Source of the DNA: Salaquimonas pukyongi
GTDB taxonomy: Bacteria; Pseudomonadota; Alphaproteobacteria; Rhizobiales; Rhizobiaceae
Assembly (NCBI RefSeq): GCF_001953055.1
Contig: NZ_CP019044.1
Location: 1,364,001 to 1,428,000 of the forward strand
Length of the DNA: 64,000 nucleotides
Direction of reading: 5' to 3'
Both the position numbers and the translations under genes were made by a program. Positions 46,716 through 55,030 of this stretch are shown piece after piece. Numbering within the stretch: position 1 is the stretch's first letter; every line of letters begins with the position of its first letter. Under the pieces are notes generated by a model. It was not told the origin of the DNA. It was given only the letters and a program-made list of their open reading frames with translations, and did no database searches.

Positions 46716-47984
46716 ATGAACATGCAAACCCCGATCACCCATACCGCGGCTGAGGAAGGGCTGATTGCAGCCCTTGGCCGGACCGAGGGCAAGGCAAGGG
46801 ACGCGGCCGTCAAGGCACTGGCCGCAATCGAGAAAGCCGGTCTGCCGACGCGCCGCGTCGAGGCCTGGCACTATACCGATCTGCGAAATCTGCTGCGCGA
46901 ATATCCCCAGCCGCCGCGCGCCATCCAGAGCGAGTTCTCATCGGAAAGCCTGGTCGATCTGCCGCCGCTGGTGGATGGTTACACGCTCGGCTTTTCCAAT
47001 ACTTTCCACGTCATCGGCTATCTTGCCGACATGCCGGACGGCCTGTCGGGCACCGTGGGCGAGGACGCAATCGCCAGCACCCATGGAGTGGAGATCGAAG
47101 CCGATACCATCGGAGCGCTTAATGCCGGACTTGCCGAGACCGGCGTAAACCTTTCCGTCGAAGCGGGCGCGGATTTGGCCGAACCGGTCATCCTGGCCCA
47201 TACCTGCGCCGATGAAACCGCTTCCAACCTTCGCCATTCGGTTCGTGTCGGACAAGGCGCAAAGGCAACCTTCATCGAACGCCATCACTCCTCGATCACC
47301 GGCAATTTCCAGAATGTCGTCTGCAATCTCGTTATTGAAAAAGGCGCAAAGGCTGTCTGGTTGATCGATCAGGAACTGGGCGTTGAGACGACCAGGCTCG
47401 GCCAGTTGAACGTTGAACTGGGAGCCGATGCCGATCTGACCATCCTGATATTCAACGCCGGCGGCAAGCTCGTGCGCCAGGAAGTTCATGTGGCCGTCAA
47501 TGGCGAAAACGCCAATCTGGCGATCAAGGGCGTTAATCTGGTGGGCGATGATTCCCACATCGACGTGACGACGACGCTTGCCCACAACGTTCCCGAAACC
47601 ACTGCAACCGAGCTCTTCCGCAATGTGGTGCCGGGGTCGGGCAGGGGGGTCTTCCAGGGTCAGATAAGGGTGGCGCAGCCCGCCCAGAAGACCGATGCGC
47701 AGATGGCCTGCAACACGCTGCTCCTGTCGGACGAAGCGGATTTCTCCGCCAAGCCCGAACTGGAAATCTTTGCCGATGACGTGGTCTGCGCCCATGGCGC
47801 AACCGTCGCCGACATCGAGGAAGAGCAGTTGTTCTATCTGCGCGCCCGCGGCATCCGCGAGCGCGATGCGCGCGCCTTGCTGGTAAAGGCGTTTGTCGAG
47901 GAAGTGTTCGAGGACATCGGCAATGAGGCGCTGAGTGAAGCGCTGATCGGCCGTATTGAAAGCTGGCTGGATTTCAATGGTTGA
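46716..47984 (+). CDS. sufD: Fe-S assembly protein SufD
   Basis: A 422-residue SufD, partner of SufB and SufC. The N-terminal RRVEAWHYTDLRNLLREYP, the beta-helix core with AKATFIERHHSSITGNFQN, and the C-terminal LRARGIRERDARALLVKAFV are typical. It follows sufC by 32 bases. Length is normal and no key element is missing. Confidence 0.97.
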   Translation: MNMQTPITHTAAEEGLIAALGRTEGKARDAAVKALAAIEKAGLPTRRVEAWHYTDLRNLLREYPQPPRAIQSEFSSESLVDLPPLVDGYTLGFSNTFHVIGYLADMPDGLSGTVGEDAIASTHGVEIEADTIGALNAGLAETGVNLSVEAGADLAEPVILAHTCADETASNLRHSVRVGQGAKATFIERHHSSITGNFQNVVCNLVIEKGAKAVWLIDQELGVETTRLGQLNVELGADADLTILIFNAGGKLVRQEVHVAVNGENANLAIKGVNLVGDDSHIDVTTTLAHNVPETTATELFRNVVPGSGRGVFQGQIRVAQPAQKTDAQMACNTLLLSDEADFSAKPELEIFADDVVCAHGATVADIEEEQLFYLRARGIRERDARALLVKAFVEEVFEDIGNEALSEALIGRIESWLDFNG

Positions 47985-48049
47985 GCATTGCCAGGCTTTC
48001 CCCCCTCACAGGAGGGAGGCGCCGTTTTCGCACCTAACAGGTGGTAGTC

Positions 48050-49291
48050 ATGAACAAGCATGATCTTTCCGGCATGTATGACGTTGCCAAAATCCGCGCC
48101 GATTTTCCGATCCTGTCGCGCGAGGTCTATGGCAAGCCGCTGGTCTATCTCGACAATGGCGCTTCCGCCCAGAAGCCGAAGGCCGTGATCGATGCACTCA
48201 ACCATGTCTATTGCCATGAATATGCCAACGTCCACCGCGGCCTGCATTTTCTTTCCAATGCGGCAACGGACGCCTATGAAAAAGCGCGAGAGACCGCCCG
48301 CCGGTTTTTGAACGCGGAAAAAGCCGGGGAGATCGTCTTTACCTCCGGCGCCACCGAGGCGATCAATCTGGTCGCCTATGGCTGGGCGATGAAACATCTG
48401 CGGGAGGGCGATGAGATCATCCTTTCCCAGATGGAGCACCACTCCAACATCGTGCCCTGGCATTTCCTTCGCGAGCGCATGGGCATCAAACTGGTCTGGG
48501 CACCGGTGGCAGAAGACGGCAGCCTCGATCTGGAACAGTTCAGGGCTTGTTTTTCAGACCGCACAAAACTGGTTGCCATCACCCACATGTCCAACGTGCT
48601 GGGCACCATCGTGCCGCTGAAGGAAGTGGCGGCAATTGCCCATGAACATGGCGCGCTGATCCTGGCAGACGGCAGCCAGGGCGCCGTCCATCTGCCGGTG
48701 GACGTGCAGGCGCTTGACGTCGATTTCTACTGCATTACCGGCCACAAGCTCTACGGCCCGTCCGGCATCGGTGCGCTTTACGGCAGGATGGAGCACCTGG
48801 CCGCCATGCAGCCCTTCAAGGGCGGTGGCGAGATGATCCTCGATGTAACCGAGGACGAAGTCACCTATGGCGAGCCGCCGCACCGTTTTGAGGCGGGAAC
48901 GCCGCCCATTGCCCAGGCAATCGGCATGGGCGCGGCGATGGAATATGTCGACCGCATTGGCCGCGAGGCGATCCTGGCGCACGAGAACGATCTGCGCGAC
49001 TATGCCATCGAGCAATTGTCGAGGATCAATTCCCTGCGGCTTTTCGGCACCACGCCGGACAAGGGCGCAATCTTCTCCTTCGAGCTTGAGGGCATCCACG
49101 CCCATGATGTTTCCATGGTGATCGACCGCCAGGGCGTTGCCGTCAGGGCCGGGACCCATTGCGCCCAGCCGCTGATGAACCGCTATGGCGTCACCTCCAC
49201 CTGCCGTGCCTCCTTCGGCATGTACAACACCCGCGCCGAGGTGGATGCGCTGGTTGACGCCCTTGAAAAAGCGCGCAAATTCTTTACCTGA
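48050..49291 (+). CDS. sufS: Cysteine desulfurase SufS
   Basis: A 413-residue SufS. The start YDVAKIRADFPILSREVYGK, the PLP-binding HMSNVLGT and DGSQGAVH, Lys233 in ITGHKLYGPSG, and the catalytic Cys371 in RAGTHCAQPL place it in the SufS/CsdA class, distinct from the IscS-like desulfurase at the front of the operon. AGGTGG precedes the ATG. No sufE is present between here and sufA; the sulfur acceptor may be encoded elsewhere. Confidence 0.96.
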   Translation: MNKHDLSGMYDVAKIRADFPILSREVYGKPLVYLDNGASAQKPKAVIDALNHVYCHEYANVHRGLHFLSNAATDAYEKARETARRFLNAEKAGEIVFTSGATEAINLVAYGWAMKHLREGDEIILSQMEHHSNIVPWHFLRERMGIKLVWAPVAEDGSLDLEQFRACFSDRTKLVAITHMSNVLGTIVPLKEVAAIAHEHGALILADGSQGAVHLPVDVQALDVDFYCITGHKLYGPSGIGALYGRMEHLAAMQPFKGGGEMILDVTEDEVTYGEPPHRFEAGTPPIAQAIGMGAAMEYVDRIGREAILAHENDLRDYAIEQLSRINSLRLFGTTPDKGAIFSFELEGIHAHDVSMVIDRQGVAVRAGTHCAQPLMNRYGVTSTCRASFGMYNTRAEVDALVDALEKARKFFT

Positions 49292-49305
49292 AAGGCATGG
49301 AGACA

Positions 49306-49719
49306 ATGAGCGACACAGCCAATACCGATCCCATCGCCGAACCCGATCTGGCCGAGAGCCTTACCGGGCCGAACGCGGCTGCCTTTTCCGGCAGCGCCAT
49401 CCCGCCCGAGGAACTGGAGCGCATCACCACCGACATCATCGCCGCGCTAAAGACGGTCTACGATCCCGAAATCCCGTCGGACATCTATGAACTCGGCCTC
49501 ATCTACAAGGTCGACATCGAGGATGACCGCACGGTGAAGATCGACATGACGCTGACAGCGCCGGGCTGCCCGGTTGCCGGAGAGATGCCCGGCTGGGTGC
49601 AGAATGCCGTTGCCGGCGTCGAGGGCGTCATGGATGTGGAAGTCGACATGGTCTTCGATCCGCCCTGGACGCCCGATCGCATGTCGGAAGAAGCCCAGAT
49701 CGCCGTGGGGCTGTGGTAG
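49306..49719 (+). CDS. sufT: SufT (DUF59/MIP18 family) Fe-S assembly factor
   Basis: A 137-residue DUF59 protein. The core ITTDIIAALKTVYDPEIPSD, IYELGLIYKVDIEDD, TLTAPGCPVAGEMPGWV with the conserved Cys, and VFDPPWTPDRMSEEA are characteristic of SufT, a maturation factor. The first 30 residues are acidic and low-complexity. ATG at 49306 has GGAG 4 bases ahead. Confidence 0.93.
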   Translation: MSDTANTDPIAEPDLAESLTGPNAAAFSGSAIPPEELERITTDIIAALKTVYDPEIPSDIYELGLIYKVDIEDDRTVKIDMTLTAPGCPVAGEMPGWVQNAVAGVEGVMDVEVDMVFDPPWTPDRMSEEAQIAVGLW

Positions 49720-49807
49720 GCGGCTTGCGTTTTGGCAACCAAATGCCCACATTTAACGCATACGATTCATTCTGCGGGCCTTAACCCCGCCTGTAATGGA
49801 GAACGAC

Positions 49808-50197
49808 ATGGCTTTTGAGGTCATTACCGTCAATGAGGCGGCACAGAACCGCCTCGGCGAAATCCTCGCCAAACATCCCGATGCCGAAGGCATCCGGATC
49901 GGCGTCAAGAATGCCGGGTGCGCCGGCATGGAATACACCGTCGATCTGGTGAACGAGCCCGATCCCGCCGACGACAAGGTGGCAACGCCCGCCGGCAATG
50001 TCTATGTCGACCCCAAGGCAACGCTGTTTCTGCTCGGCACGGAACTGGGCTATGAGGTGACCAAGCTGAAGACCGGCTTTACCTTCAACAATCCCAACCA
50101 GACGTCGGCCTGCGGTTGCGGCGAATCGGTGGAGCTCAAACCCGCCGAGATGACGCCGGAAATGCTGCGCGAGCGGGAGATGCAGGCGGGCGGTTAG
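49808..50197 (+). CDS. sufA: A-type Fe-S carrier (SufA/HesB family)
   Basis: A 129-residue HesB/IscA-family protein. The three conserved Cys are in KNAGCAGMEY and ACGCGES, with FNNPNQ before the last pair. It hands assembled clusters to target proteins. GGAG precedes the ATG at 49808. It ends the suf unit; the repeat at 50240-50316 follows. Confidence 0.95.
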   Translation: MAFEVITVNEAAQNRLGEILAKHPDAEGIRIGVKNAGCAGMEYTVDLVNEPDPADDKVATPAGNVYVDPKATLFLLGTELGYEVTKLKTGFTFNNPNQTSACGCGESVELKPAEMTPEMLREREMQAGG

Positions 50198-50239
50198 TTA
50201 TCTGCGTTCGGAGTTCTGCTGATTACTCCTCCGCACTTT

Positions 50240-50316
50240 CGTCATCCTCGGCCTTGAGCCGAGGATCCAGGGAACAAACTGTAGCACTGGATCGCGGGTC
50301 AGGCCCGACGAAGACG
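50240..50316. repeat. Extragenic palindrome pair after the suf operon
   Basis: CGTCATCCTCGGCCTTGAGC... (50240-50269) contains the stem CCTCGGC/GCCGAGG. A related inverted arm lies at 50288-50316 (TGGATCGCGGGTCAGGCCCG...). The CGTCATCCTCGGGCTTGACCCGAGG type is, from memory, a common dispersed repeat of alphaproteobacteria. It may end suf transcription. Confidence 0.8.
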
Positions 50317-50506
50317 AAGGTTGGTGGCATCAACACGATTGCTCCGGTCGGGACAACGCAGATCCGAGGGAATGCCCAGGAGTGACGGGCTACAGCGCCA
50401 CCCTCCTTCCTCCTGACAAAACCCTGTCAGCAGGTCTGGCACATGGCGGTTGACGGCGGCGATCTGCGGCGCAATCCTCGGCTGTATCGGCAATGAGGAA
50501 AAAGCC

Positions 50507-50947
50507 ATGGAATCTCCCTCCATCATGTCCCATGTCTCCATCGGGACCAACGACTATCCCAGAGCGACGGCCTTTTACGATGCCGTCATGCCAACCATTG
50601 GTGCACGGCGGGTATTTGAACCTGAAGGCATGCCGGAGGGCGCTTATGCGGTCGCCTATGGCAAGCAGTTTCCCGAATTCTGGGTGCAGACACCCCATGA
50701 CAACGGCAAGGCGGAAACCGCCAATGGCGTTCACCTCGCCTTTCTGGCGCCGTCGAAAGAGGCCGTGCAGGCGTTCTGGGACGCGGCCGTGAAGGCCGGC
50801 GCGACGCCCGATGGCGAGCCGGGACCACGCCCCCATTATGGTGCGCCGTATTATGGCTGTTTCCTGCGTGATCCCGACGGCCACAAGATCGAGGCCATGT
50901 TCTGGGACATGGAAATGGCTGCCACATCGGAAAACCCTCATGGCTAG
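50507..50947 (+). CDS. VOC family (glyoxalase/bleomycin-resistance) protein
   Basis: A 146-residue VOC-fold protein. MSHVSIGTNDYPRATAFYDA, the central GVHLAFLAPSKEAVQAFWDAAV and the C-terminal YGCFLRDPDGHKIEAMFWD match VOC metal-dependent enzymes. The substrate is unknown. ATG at 50507 follows GAGGAAAAA. The TfoX-like gene starts nine bases after its stop. Confidence 0.9.
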   Translation: MESPSIMSHVSIGTNDYPRATAFYDAVMPTIGARRVFEPEGMPEGAYAVAYGKQFPEFWVQTPHDNGKAETANGVHLAFLAPSKEAVQAFWDAAVKAGATPDGEPGPRPHYGAPYYGCFLRDPDGHKIEAMFWDMEMAATSENPHG

Positions 50948-50956
50948 GATTTCCTG

Positions 50957-51325
50957 ATGGCCATCACCAGGGAATTTGCTTCCCATCTTGAGGACTTGTT
51001 TTCGGTGCTGCCCGGTTCTCATACCAGGCGCATGTTCGGCGGCGTTGGCGTGTTCCGCCACGGCCTGATGTATGCGCTGGCGCTGGAAGACGGCAAAATC
51101 TGCCTGAAAGCCGATGAGCAGACCCATGCGGATTTCACGGCAGAAGGCTGCGCGCCGTGGGTTTACGAACGAAACGGCAGGAAGATGGACATGGGCTACT
51201 GGCAGATGCCCGAACACCTGATGGACGATGAGGAGGCGCGGCGCCAGTGGGCGCAGAAGGCGTTTGAGGTCGCCATGCGGGCCGGTGCTAAAAAACCGCC
51301 CGCCAAGCGCAAATTGAGCCCATAA
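50957..51325 (+). CDS. TfoX/Sxy N-terminal domain protein
   Basis: A 122-residue protein with the TfoX N-terminal domain: LFSVLPGSHTRRMFGGVGVF and LKADEQTHADF. The C-terminal TfoX domain is absent, so it is not evidently a competence regulator. The final residues are Lys/Pro-rich. Its stop overlaps the junction at which the truncated PhyH gene begins. Confidence 0.88.
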   Translation: MAITREFASHLEDLFSVLPGSHTRRMFGGVGVFRHGLMYALALEDGKICLKADEQTHADFTAEGCAPWVYERNGRKMDMGYWQMPEHLMDDEEARRQWAQKAFEVAMRAGAKKPPAKRKLSP

Positions 51326-51329
51326 CGAC

Positions 51330-51821
51330 ATGCTGGCCGCCGGCATCATGCTGGAGGACTGCACCCTGGAAAACGGCCCGCTGATGGTGGTGCCTGCCTC
51401 CCACAAGGGGCCGGTCTATGATCACCACCAGGGCGGAAGCTTTGTTGGCGGTATCCGGGCCAGTCTGCTGGGAGACGTTCTTGATCGGGCGGTTCCGCTG
51501 ACAGCGCCTGCCGGGTCGATTTCGATCCGCCATGTCAGAACGCTGCACGGTTCAAGCGCAAACCGCAGCAAGGCCAACCGCCCGCTGCTGCTGTTCAACT
51601 ATGTGGCAGTGGATGCGTTTCCGGTGTTCAATTCCTTTGAATGGGAGGAATTCAACAGCCGTATCCTGCGGGGCGAGCCAACGTTCGAACCGCGCCTTCA
51701 GCCCGTTCCGGTGCGCGTACCCAATCCCACGCCAAAGCCCAAGGATGGCAACGCAACCGGCTCACTCTTTACCCTGCAGGAGGGAATGGAAGAACCGCTC
51801 TATCAGGAGGCCGCCACCTGA
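51330..51821 (+). pseudogene. C-terminal half of a phytanoyl-CoA dioxygenase family gene
   Basis: A 163-residue frame corresponding to the C-terminal half of a PhyH-family Fe/2-oxoglutarate oxygenase, which normally has about 280-300 residues. It starts at the point just after the HxD iron ligands: GIMLEDCTLENGPLMVVPAS is the segment that follows them. The distal RHVRTLHGSSANRS ligand region is present. Just before the ATG, codons still spell H-N-D, echoing the HTND that precedes ML in intact members. With the HxD half gone, activity is unlikely. It is probably 5'-truncated by a deletion that joined it to TfoX. Confidence 0.8.
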
Positions 51822-51863
51822 GCGGCCCATCCCCTGATTGACAAAACCTCAATGGCAATTGCG

Positions 51864-53366
51864 CTATCGCTGCAGAAACGCCGGGACGTTTTCCTCGCCG
51901 CCAAAGGCGTGATCCTGGTCGCTGGCAACAAGATCCTTTTGCCCGTCATTGCGGCGCCCGCCGCTGCGGCCTGAACGTTTTTCAGAACGGTTATCATCGC
52001 GGCCCGCCCCCTTTGCGGCGCGCTTGCGCTCTGCCGGGGCAGTGTCCCTGGCGTCCCTGGCCTCGGTGCGTTCCTTGCGGCCGCCCCGTTCCCTGTCTTT
52101 GCCGCTGTCTTTTTCACGGCCCCTGTCGCCACTTTTGGCGCTGGCTTTGTCCCCGCCTTCGCGCTGCCGGCGTGCCGGTTTTTCGGGTCTTGAAGGCTTG
52201 CCGCGCCCGCGTCCGCGCCGGCCGGCCCGCGCATCCCATTCAACCTTTTCGCCCTGCCATTCGATGGTTTCGCCGATAAGGTCCTCGATGGCCTCAAAGC
52301 CCTTCTGGTCAACCGGCGTGACAATCATGAAGGCAGCGCCCTTGCGTCCGGCGCGTCCGGTGCGTCCGATACGGTGCACATAGTCTTCCGCATTGACCGA
52401 AACGTCGAAATTGAAGACGTGCGAGACCTCCGGAATGTCGAGGCCGCGGGCCGCGACGTCCGAGGCGACGAGAATCTTGATCTTGCCGTCCTTGAACGCC
52501 TTCAGCGTGGCTGTCCGCGCGCTCTGGTCCATGTCGCCATGCAGCGCGCCGGCCGAATAGCCGTGCCGGTCGAGCGATTTCCACAGATTGGCGACGTCAA
52601 TCTTGCGGTTGCAGAAAATGATGGCGTTCTGCAGATCATCGGCCTCATCGATCAATTTGCGCAGCACCGCACGTTTTTCCCAGTCATCGACAGGGGAAGC
52701 GACGGCGCGCTGAACGATGGTAGCCGATGCAGAAGCGGGTTTGGAAACTTCAACCGAAACCGGGTTCTGCAGGAACTTTTTGGCCAGATTGTCGATTTCC
52801 GGCGGCATTGTCGCTGAGAAGAACAGCGTCTGGCGGGTGAACGGCACCAGCTTCACGATGCGTTCGATGTCGGGGATAAAGCCCATGTCGAGCATGCGGT
52901 CGGCTTCGTCGATGACGAGGATTTCAACCCCGGTCATCAGCAGACGCCCGCGCTCGAAATGATCGAGCAGCCGGCCCGGCGTTGCGATCAGCACGTCGGC
53001 GCCACGGTCGAGGATCTTGTTCTGCTCATCGAAGGATACGCCGCCGATCAGCAAGGCGACCGAAAGCTTGTGGTTCTGGCCGTATTTTTCGAAGTTTTCA
53101 TGCACCTGGGCGGCCAATTCGCGGGTGGGCTCCAAAATGAGCGTGCGCGGCATGCGCGCCCTGGCACGGCCCTTTTCCAGCAGCGAGAGCATCGGCAGCA
53201 CGAAGCCGGCCGTCTTGCCGGTGCCCGTTTGTGCGATGCCCAGCACGTCGCGGTGCTCCAGCACGTGCGGTATGGCCTGTTCCTGAATGGGGGTGGGGAT
53301 GGTGTAACCGGATGCCTCAACAGCTTTGAGGACTTTTTTGCTCAGTCCGAGCGAATCAAATGTCAT
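51864..53366 (-). CDS. DEAD-box RNA helicase
   Basis: A 500-residue RhlE-like DEAD-box helicase. The Q-motif is GYTIPTPIQEQAI; motif I AQTGTGKT, Ia PTRELA, Ib TPGRL, II DEADRMLD, III SAT, V ARGLDIPEV and VI HRIGRTGRAG are all present. The last roughly 125 residues are Arg/Lys/Asp/Glu-rich low complexity, likely RNA-binding. ATG at 53366 is chosen because the conserved N-terminus (FDSLGLSKKVLKAVE) begins there. Confidence 0.95.
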   Translation of the reverse strand: MTFDSLGLSKKVLKAVEASGYTIPTPIQEQAIPHVLEHRDVLGIAQTGTGKTAGFVLPMLSLLEKGRARARMPRTLILEPTRELAAQVHENFEKYGQNHKLSVALLIGGVSFDEQNKILDRGADVLIATPGRLLDHFERGRLLMTGVEILVIDEADRMLDMGFIPDIERIVKLVPFTRQTLFFSATMPPEIDNLAKKFLQNPVSVEVSKPASASATIVQRAVASPVDDWEKRAVLRKLIDEADDLQNAIIFCNRKIDVANLWKSLDRHGYSAGALHGDMDQSARTATLKAFKDGKIKILVASDVAARGLDIPEVSHVFNFDVSVNAEDYVHRIGRTGRAGRKGAAFMIVTPVDQKGFEAIEDLIGETIEWQGEKVEWDARAGRRGRGRGKPSRPEKPARRQREGGDKASAKSGDRGREKDSGKDRERGGRKERTEARDARDTAPAERKRAAKGAGRDDNRSEKRSGRSGGRRNDGQKDLVASDQDHAFGGEENVPAFLQR

Positions 53367-53673
53367 GTGCGGGTATTTCTGTTGCTTCTGAAAGGAGGGC
53401 GGTATCGGCCGGGCTCGTTTTGCCCGCATGTCGCAATTTTCTGTGTTGCGAACCCGAGGCGCAGCCATGTCCGTATTGACATGGCGCGTTATCCGCCCTG
53501 TTTGTGCTGCACATAGGGCTTTGCGCGGGCCAAGTCAACCGGACGGACTGTCGCTGCAGGCTATTGGGGTTGCGCTGCTCCGCGCATATCCCTTGCCCCG
53601 ATCCCTTGCCCCTGGCGCAAAACCGCGATTGAATGTTCCATAGTTGAACCGCAAGACCTTGAAGGGAGCAATC

Positions 53674-54267
53674 ATGAAAACAGCCCTTGCCGCCTTGGTA
53701 ATCACCGGCCTGTCCGCATCGTTCGCACTGGCTGAAACTTGCGAAGAAAAATTCGTCCAGCTGATGACCGACCGCACGGCGAAAGAGCCGACGAAAATCC
53801 ACGTCACCCAAAAGATCAAGGGTGGCACAAAGACCGTCAACTGGAACTATCAGGACGGCAAGGGAAACTGGCTGACCGAGATGATCGAGCCTGCCAATGC
53901 CCAATGGTCCATGGGGCTCGACAATGTCCTGTATTCTTCCACCGACAAGGGCAAGACCTGGGCCAAAGTGCGGGACATGGAAGCAAACAACGAAGCCCAT
54001 CAAAAATCGCTCGCAGAACGCGCAAAGACGGTTGAAAATGCCGTATGCGGCGAGGAGGAACTTGACGGCGTAATGCACGAAGTGGTCGAAGCCGACTATC
54101 AGATGCAGGGCAGTTTTACTGCAGATATCCACGACAAGTTCTGGGTAGACCCGCAATCCGGCTATGTCCCCAGGCTGGAGACCACGATGAAGAGCAGCGC
54201 TTTCGAGAGCTTCATCGTTCAGCGTCTGGAGCCGGCGCCCGGTCTGACGTTTCCCGACCCTGAATAA
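53674..54267 (+). CDS. Exported hypothetical protein
   Basis: A 197-residue protein with a clear signal peptide (MKTALAALVITGLSASFALA), so periplasmic. I do not recognise the family. The mature part carries Cys in LAETCEEKF and in NAVCGEEE that could pair. ATG at 53674 has GGGAG 6 bases ahead. It ends 35 bases before the parE-fragment copy, so before the insertion it would have been directly convergent with parE. Confidence 0.7.
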   Translation: MKTALAALVITGLSASFALAETCEEKFVQLMTDRTAKEPTKIHVTQKIKGGTKTVNWNYQDGKGNWLTEMIEPANAQWSMGLDNVLYSSTDKGKTWAKVRDMEANNEAHQKSLAERAKTVENAVCGEEELDGVMHEVVEADYQMQGSFTADIHDKFWVDPQSGYVPRLETTMKSSAFESFIVQRLEPAPGLTFPDPE

Positions 54268-54301
54268 GCGCAGCTACCTGTTGGGAGCGCCAGCACCGCC
54301 A

Positions 54302-54394
54302 TCACACGTCCAGCAGGTCGTCCGTGGCGAATTCGGCGTTTTCCTGGATGAACTTGAACCGTGCTTCCGGCTTGTTGCCCATCAGCTGGTCCAT
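54302..54394 (-). pseudogene. Detached copy of the parE 3' end
   Basis: A 30-codon fragment identical in protein to the last 30 residues of ParE (from MDQLMGNKPE to DDLLDV), ending in TGA. The only difference over 88 bp is a synonymous Ala codon (GCA here, GCG in parE). It is presumably the original gene end, displaced by the insertion 54395-55032. Confidence 0.85.
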
Positions 54395-54443
54395 AGAGTC
54401 TGCGTTGATTGACGGCTTGACCAAATAACACCATATTAATTGA

Positions 54444-54665
54444 ATGAAAGCAAAAGGCATCATCACCATCGATCCTCACAAGAGGTCTGGAAAGCCCTGT
54501 ATCAGGGACACCCGTATCACCGTATACGATGTACTGGAATATCTGGCCTCCGGGATGAGTTCGGATGATATTTTGGCTGAATTTGCTGAACTCGAAGAGG
54601 CGGACATTCTTGCCTGCCTGAAATTTGCCGCTGATCGCGAACGCAGGTTGATGGGCGCTGCCTAA
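54444..54665 (+). CDS. DUF433 protein (VapB-like antitoxin)
   Basis: A 73-residue DUF433 protein: ITIDPHKRSGKPCIRDTRI, TVYDVLEYLASGMSSDDIL, LEEADILACLKFAADRERR. DUF433 proteins are predicted DNA-binding antitoxins paired with DUF5615 PIN-like toxins. The partner follows three bases after its stop. A+T content is higher than in its neighbours. Confidence 0.9.
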   Translation: MKAKGIITIDPHKRSGKPCIRDTRITVYDVLEYLASGMSSDDILAEFAELEEADILACLKFAADRERRLMGAA

Positions 54666-54668
54666 GAC

Positions 54669-55004
54669 ATGCTGTTGCTTGACCAAAACTTGCCTTGGAG
54701 GCTGGTTGGTCATCTTTCGGATCGTTTCCCCGCAACCGTTCATGTAAACGATGTCGGGCTTTCCCGGGCTTCGGACATTGAGATATGGAAATATGCGAGA
54801 AAGCGAAAGCTTTGCATCACATCCAAGGATGCTGACTTCAGGCAGATGAGCTTTCTCAATGGTGCGCCGCCAAAAGTTCTTTGGCTGAATTGTGGAAACA
54901 GCAGCACCGAAGAGATCAAGGAATTGCTGGATCGCAACGTGCAGCTGATATCCGTATTCCTTGAGGATAAAACAAGTTCATTCCTTATGCTAACTCAGGA
55001 TTAG
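54669..55004 (+). CDS. DUF5615 PIN-like protein (putative toxin)
   Basis: A 111-residue DUF5615 protein: LLLDQNLPWRLVGHL with the first acidic residue, DIEIWKYARKRKLCITSKDADF with the DADF motif, and VLWLNCGNSSTEEI. The PIN-like fold suggests a ribonuclease toxin controlled by the DUF433 partner. It ends 18 bases before the element terminus. Confidence 0.88.
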   Translation: MLLLDQNLPWRLVGHLSDRFPATVHVNDVGLSRASDIEIWKYARKRKLCITSKDADFRQMSFLNGAPPKVLWLNCGNSSTEEIKELLDRNVQLISVFLEDKTSSFLMLTQD

Positions 55005-55030
55005 CATTGCCATCTGGATCAAGACACGCT

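Noticed and set aside
52000-52260. Separate gene in the Arg/Lys/Glu-rich region at the 3' part of the DEAD-box gene
   Set aside because: It is in frame with the helicase and is the usual low-complexity tail of RhlE-type proteins.
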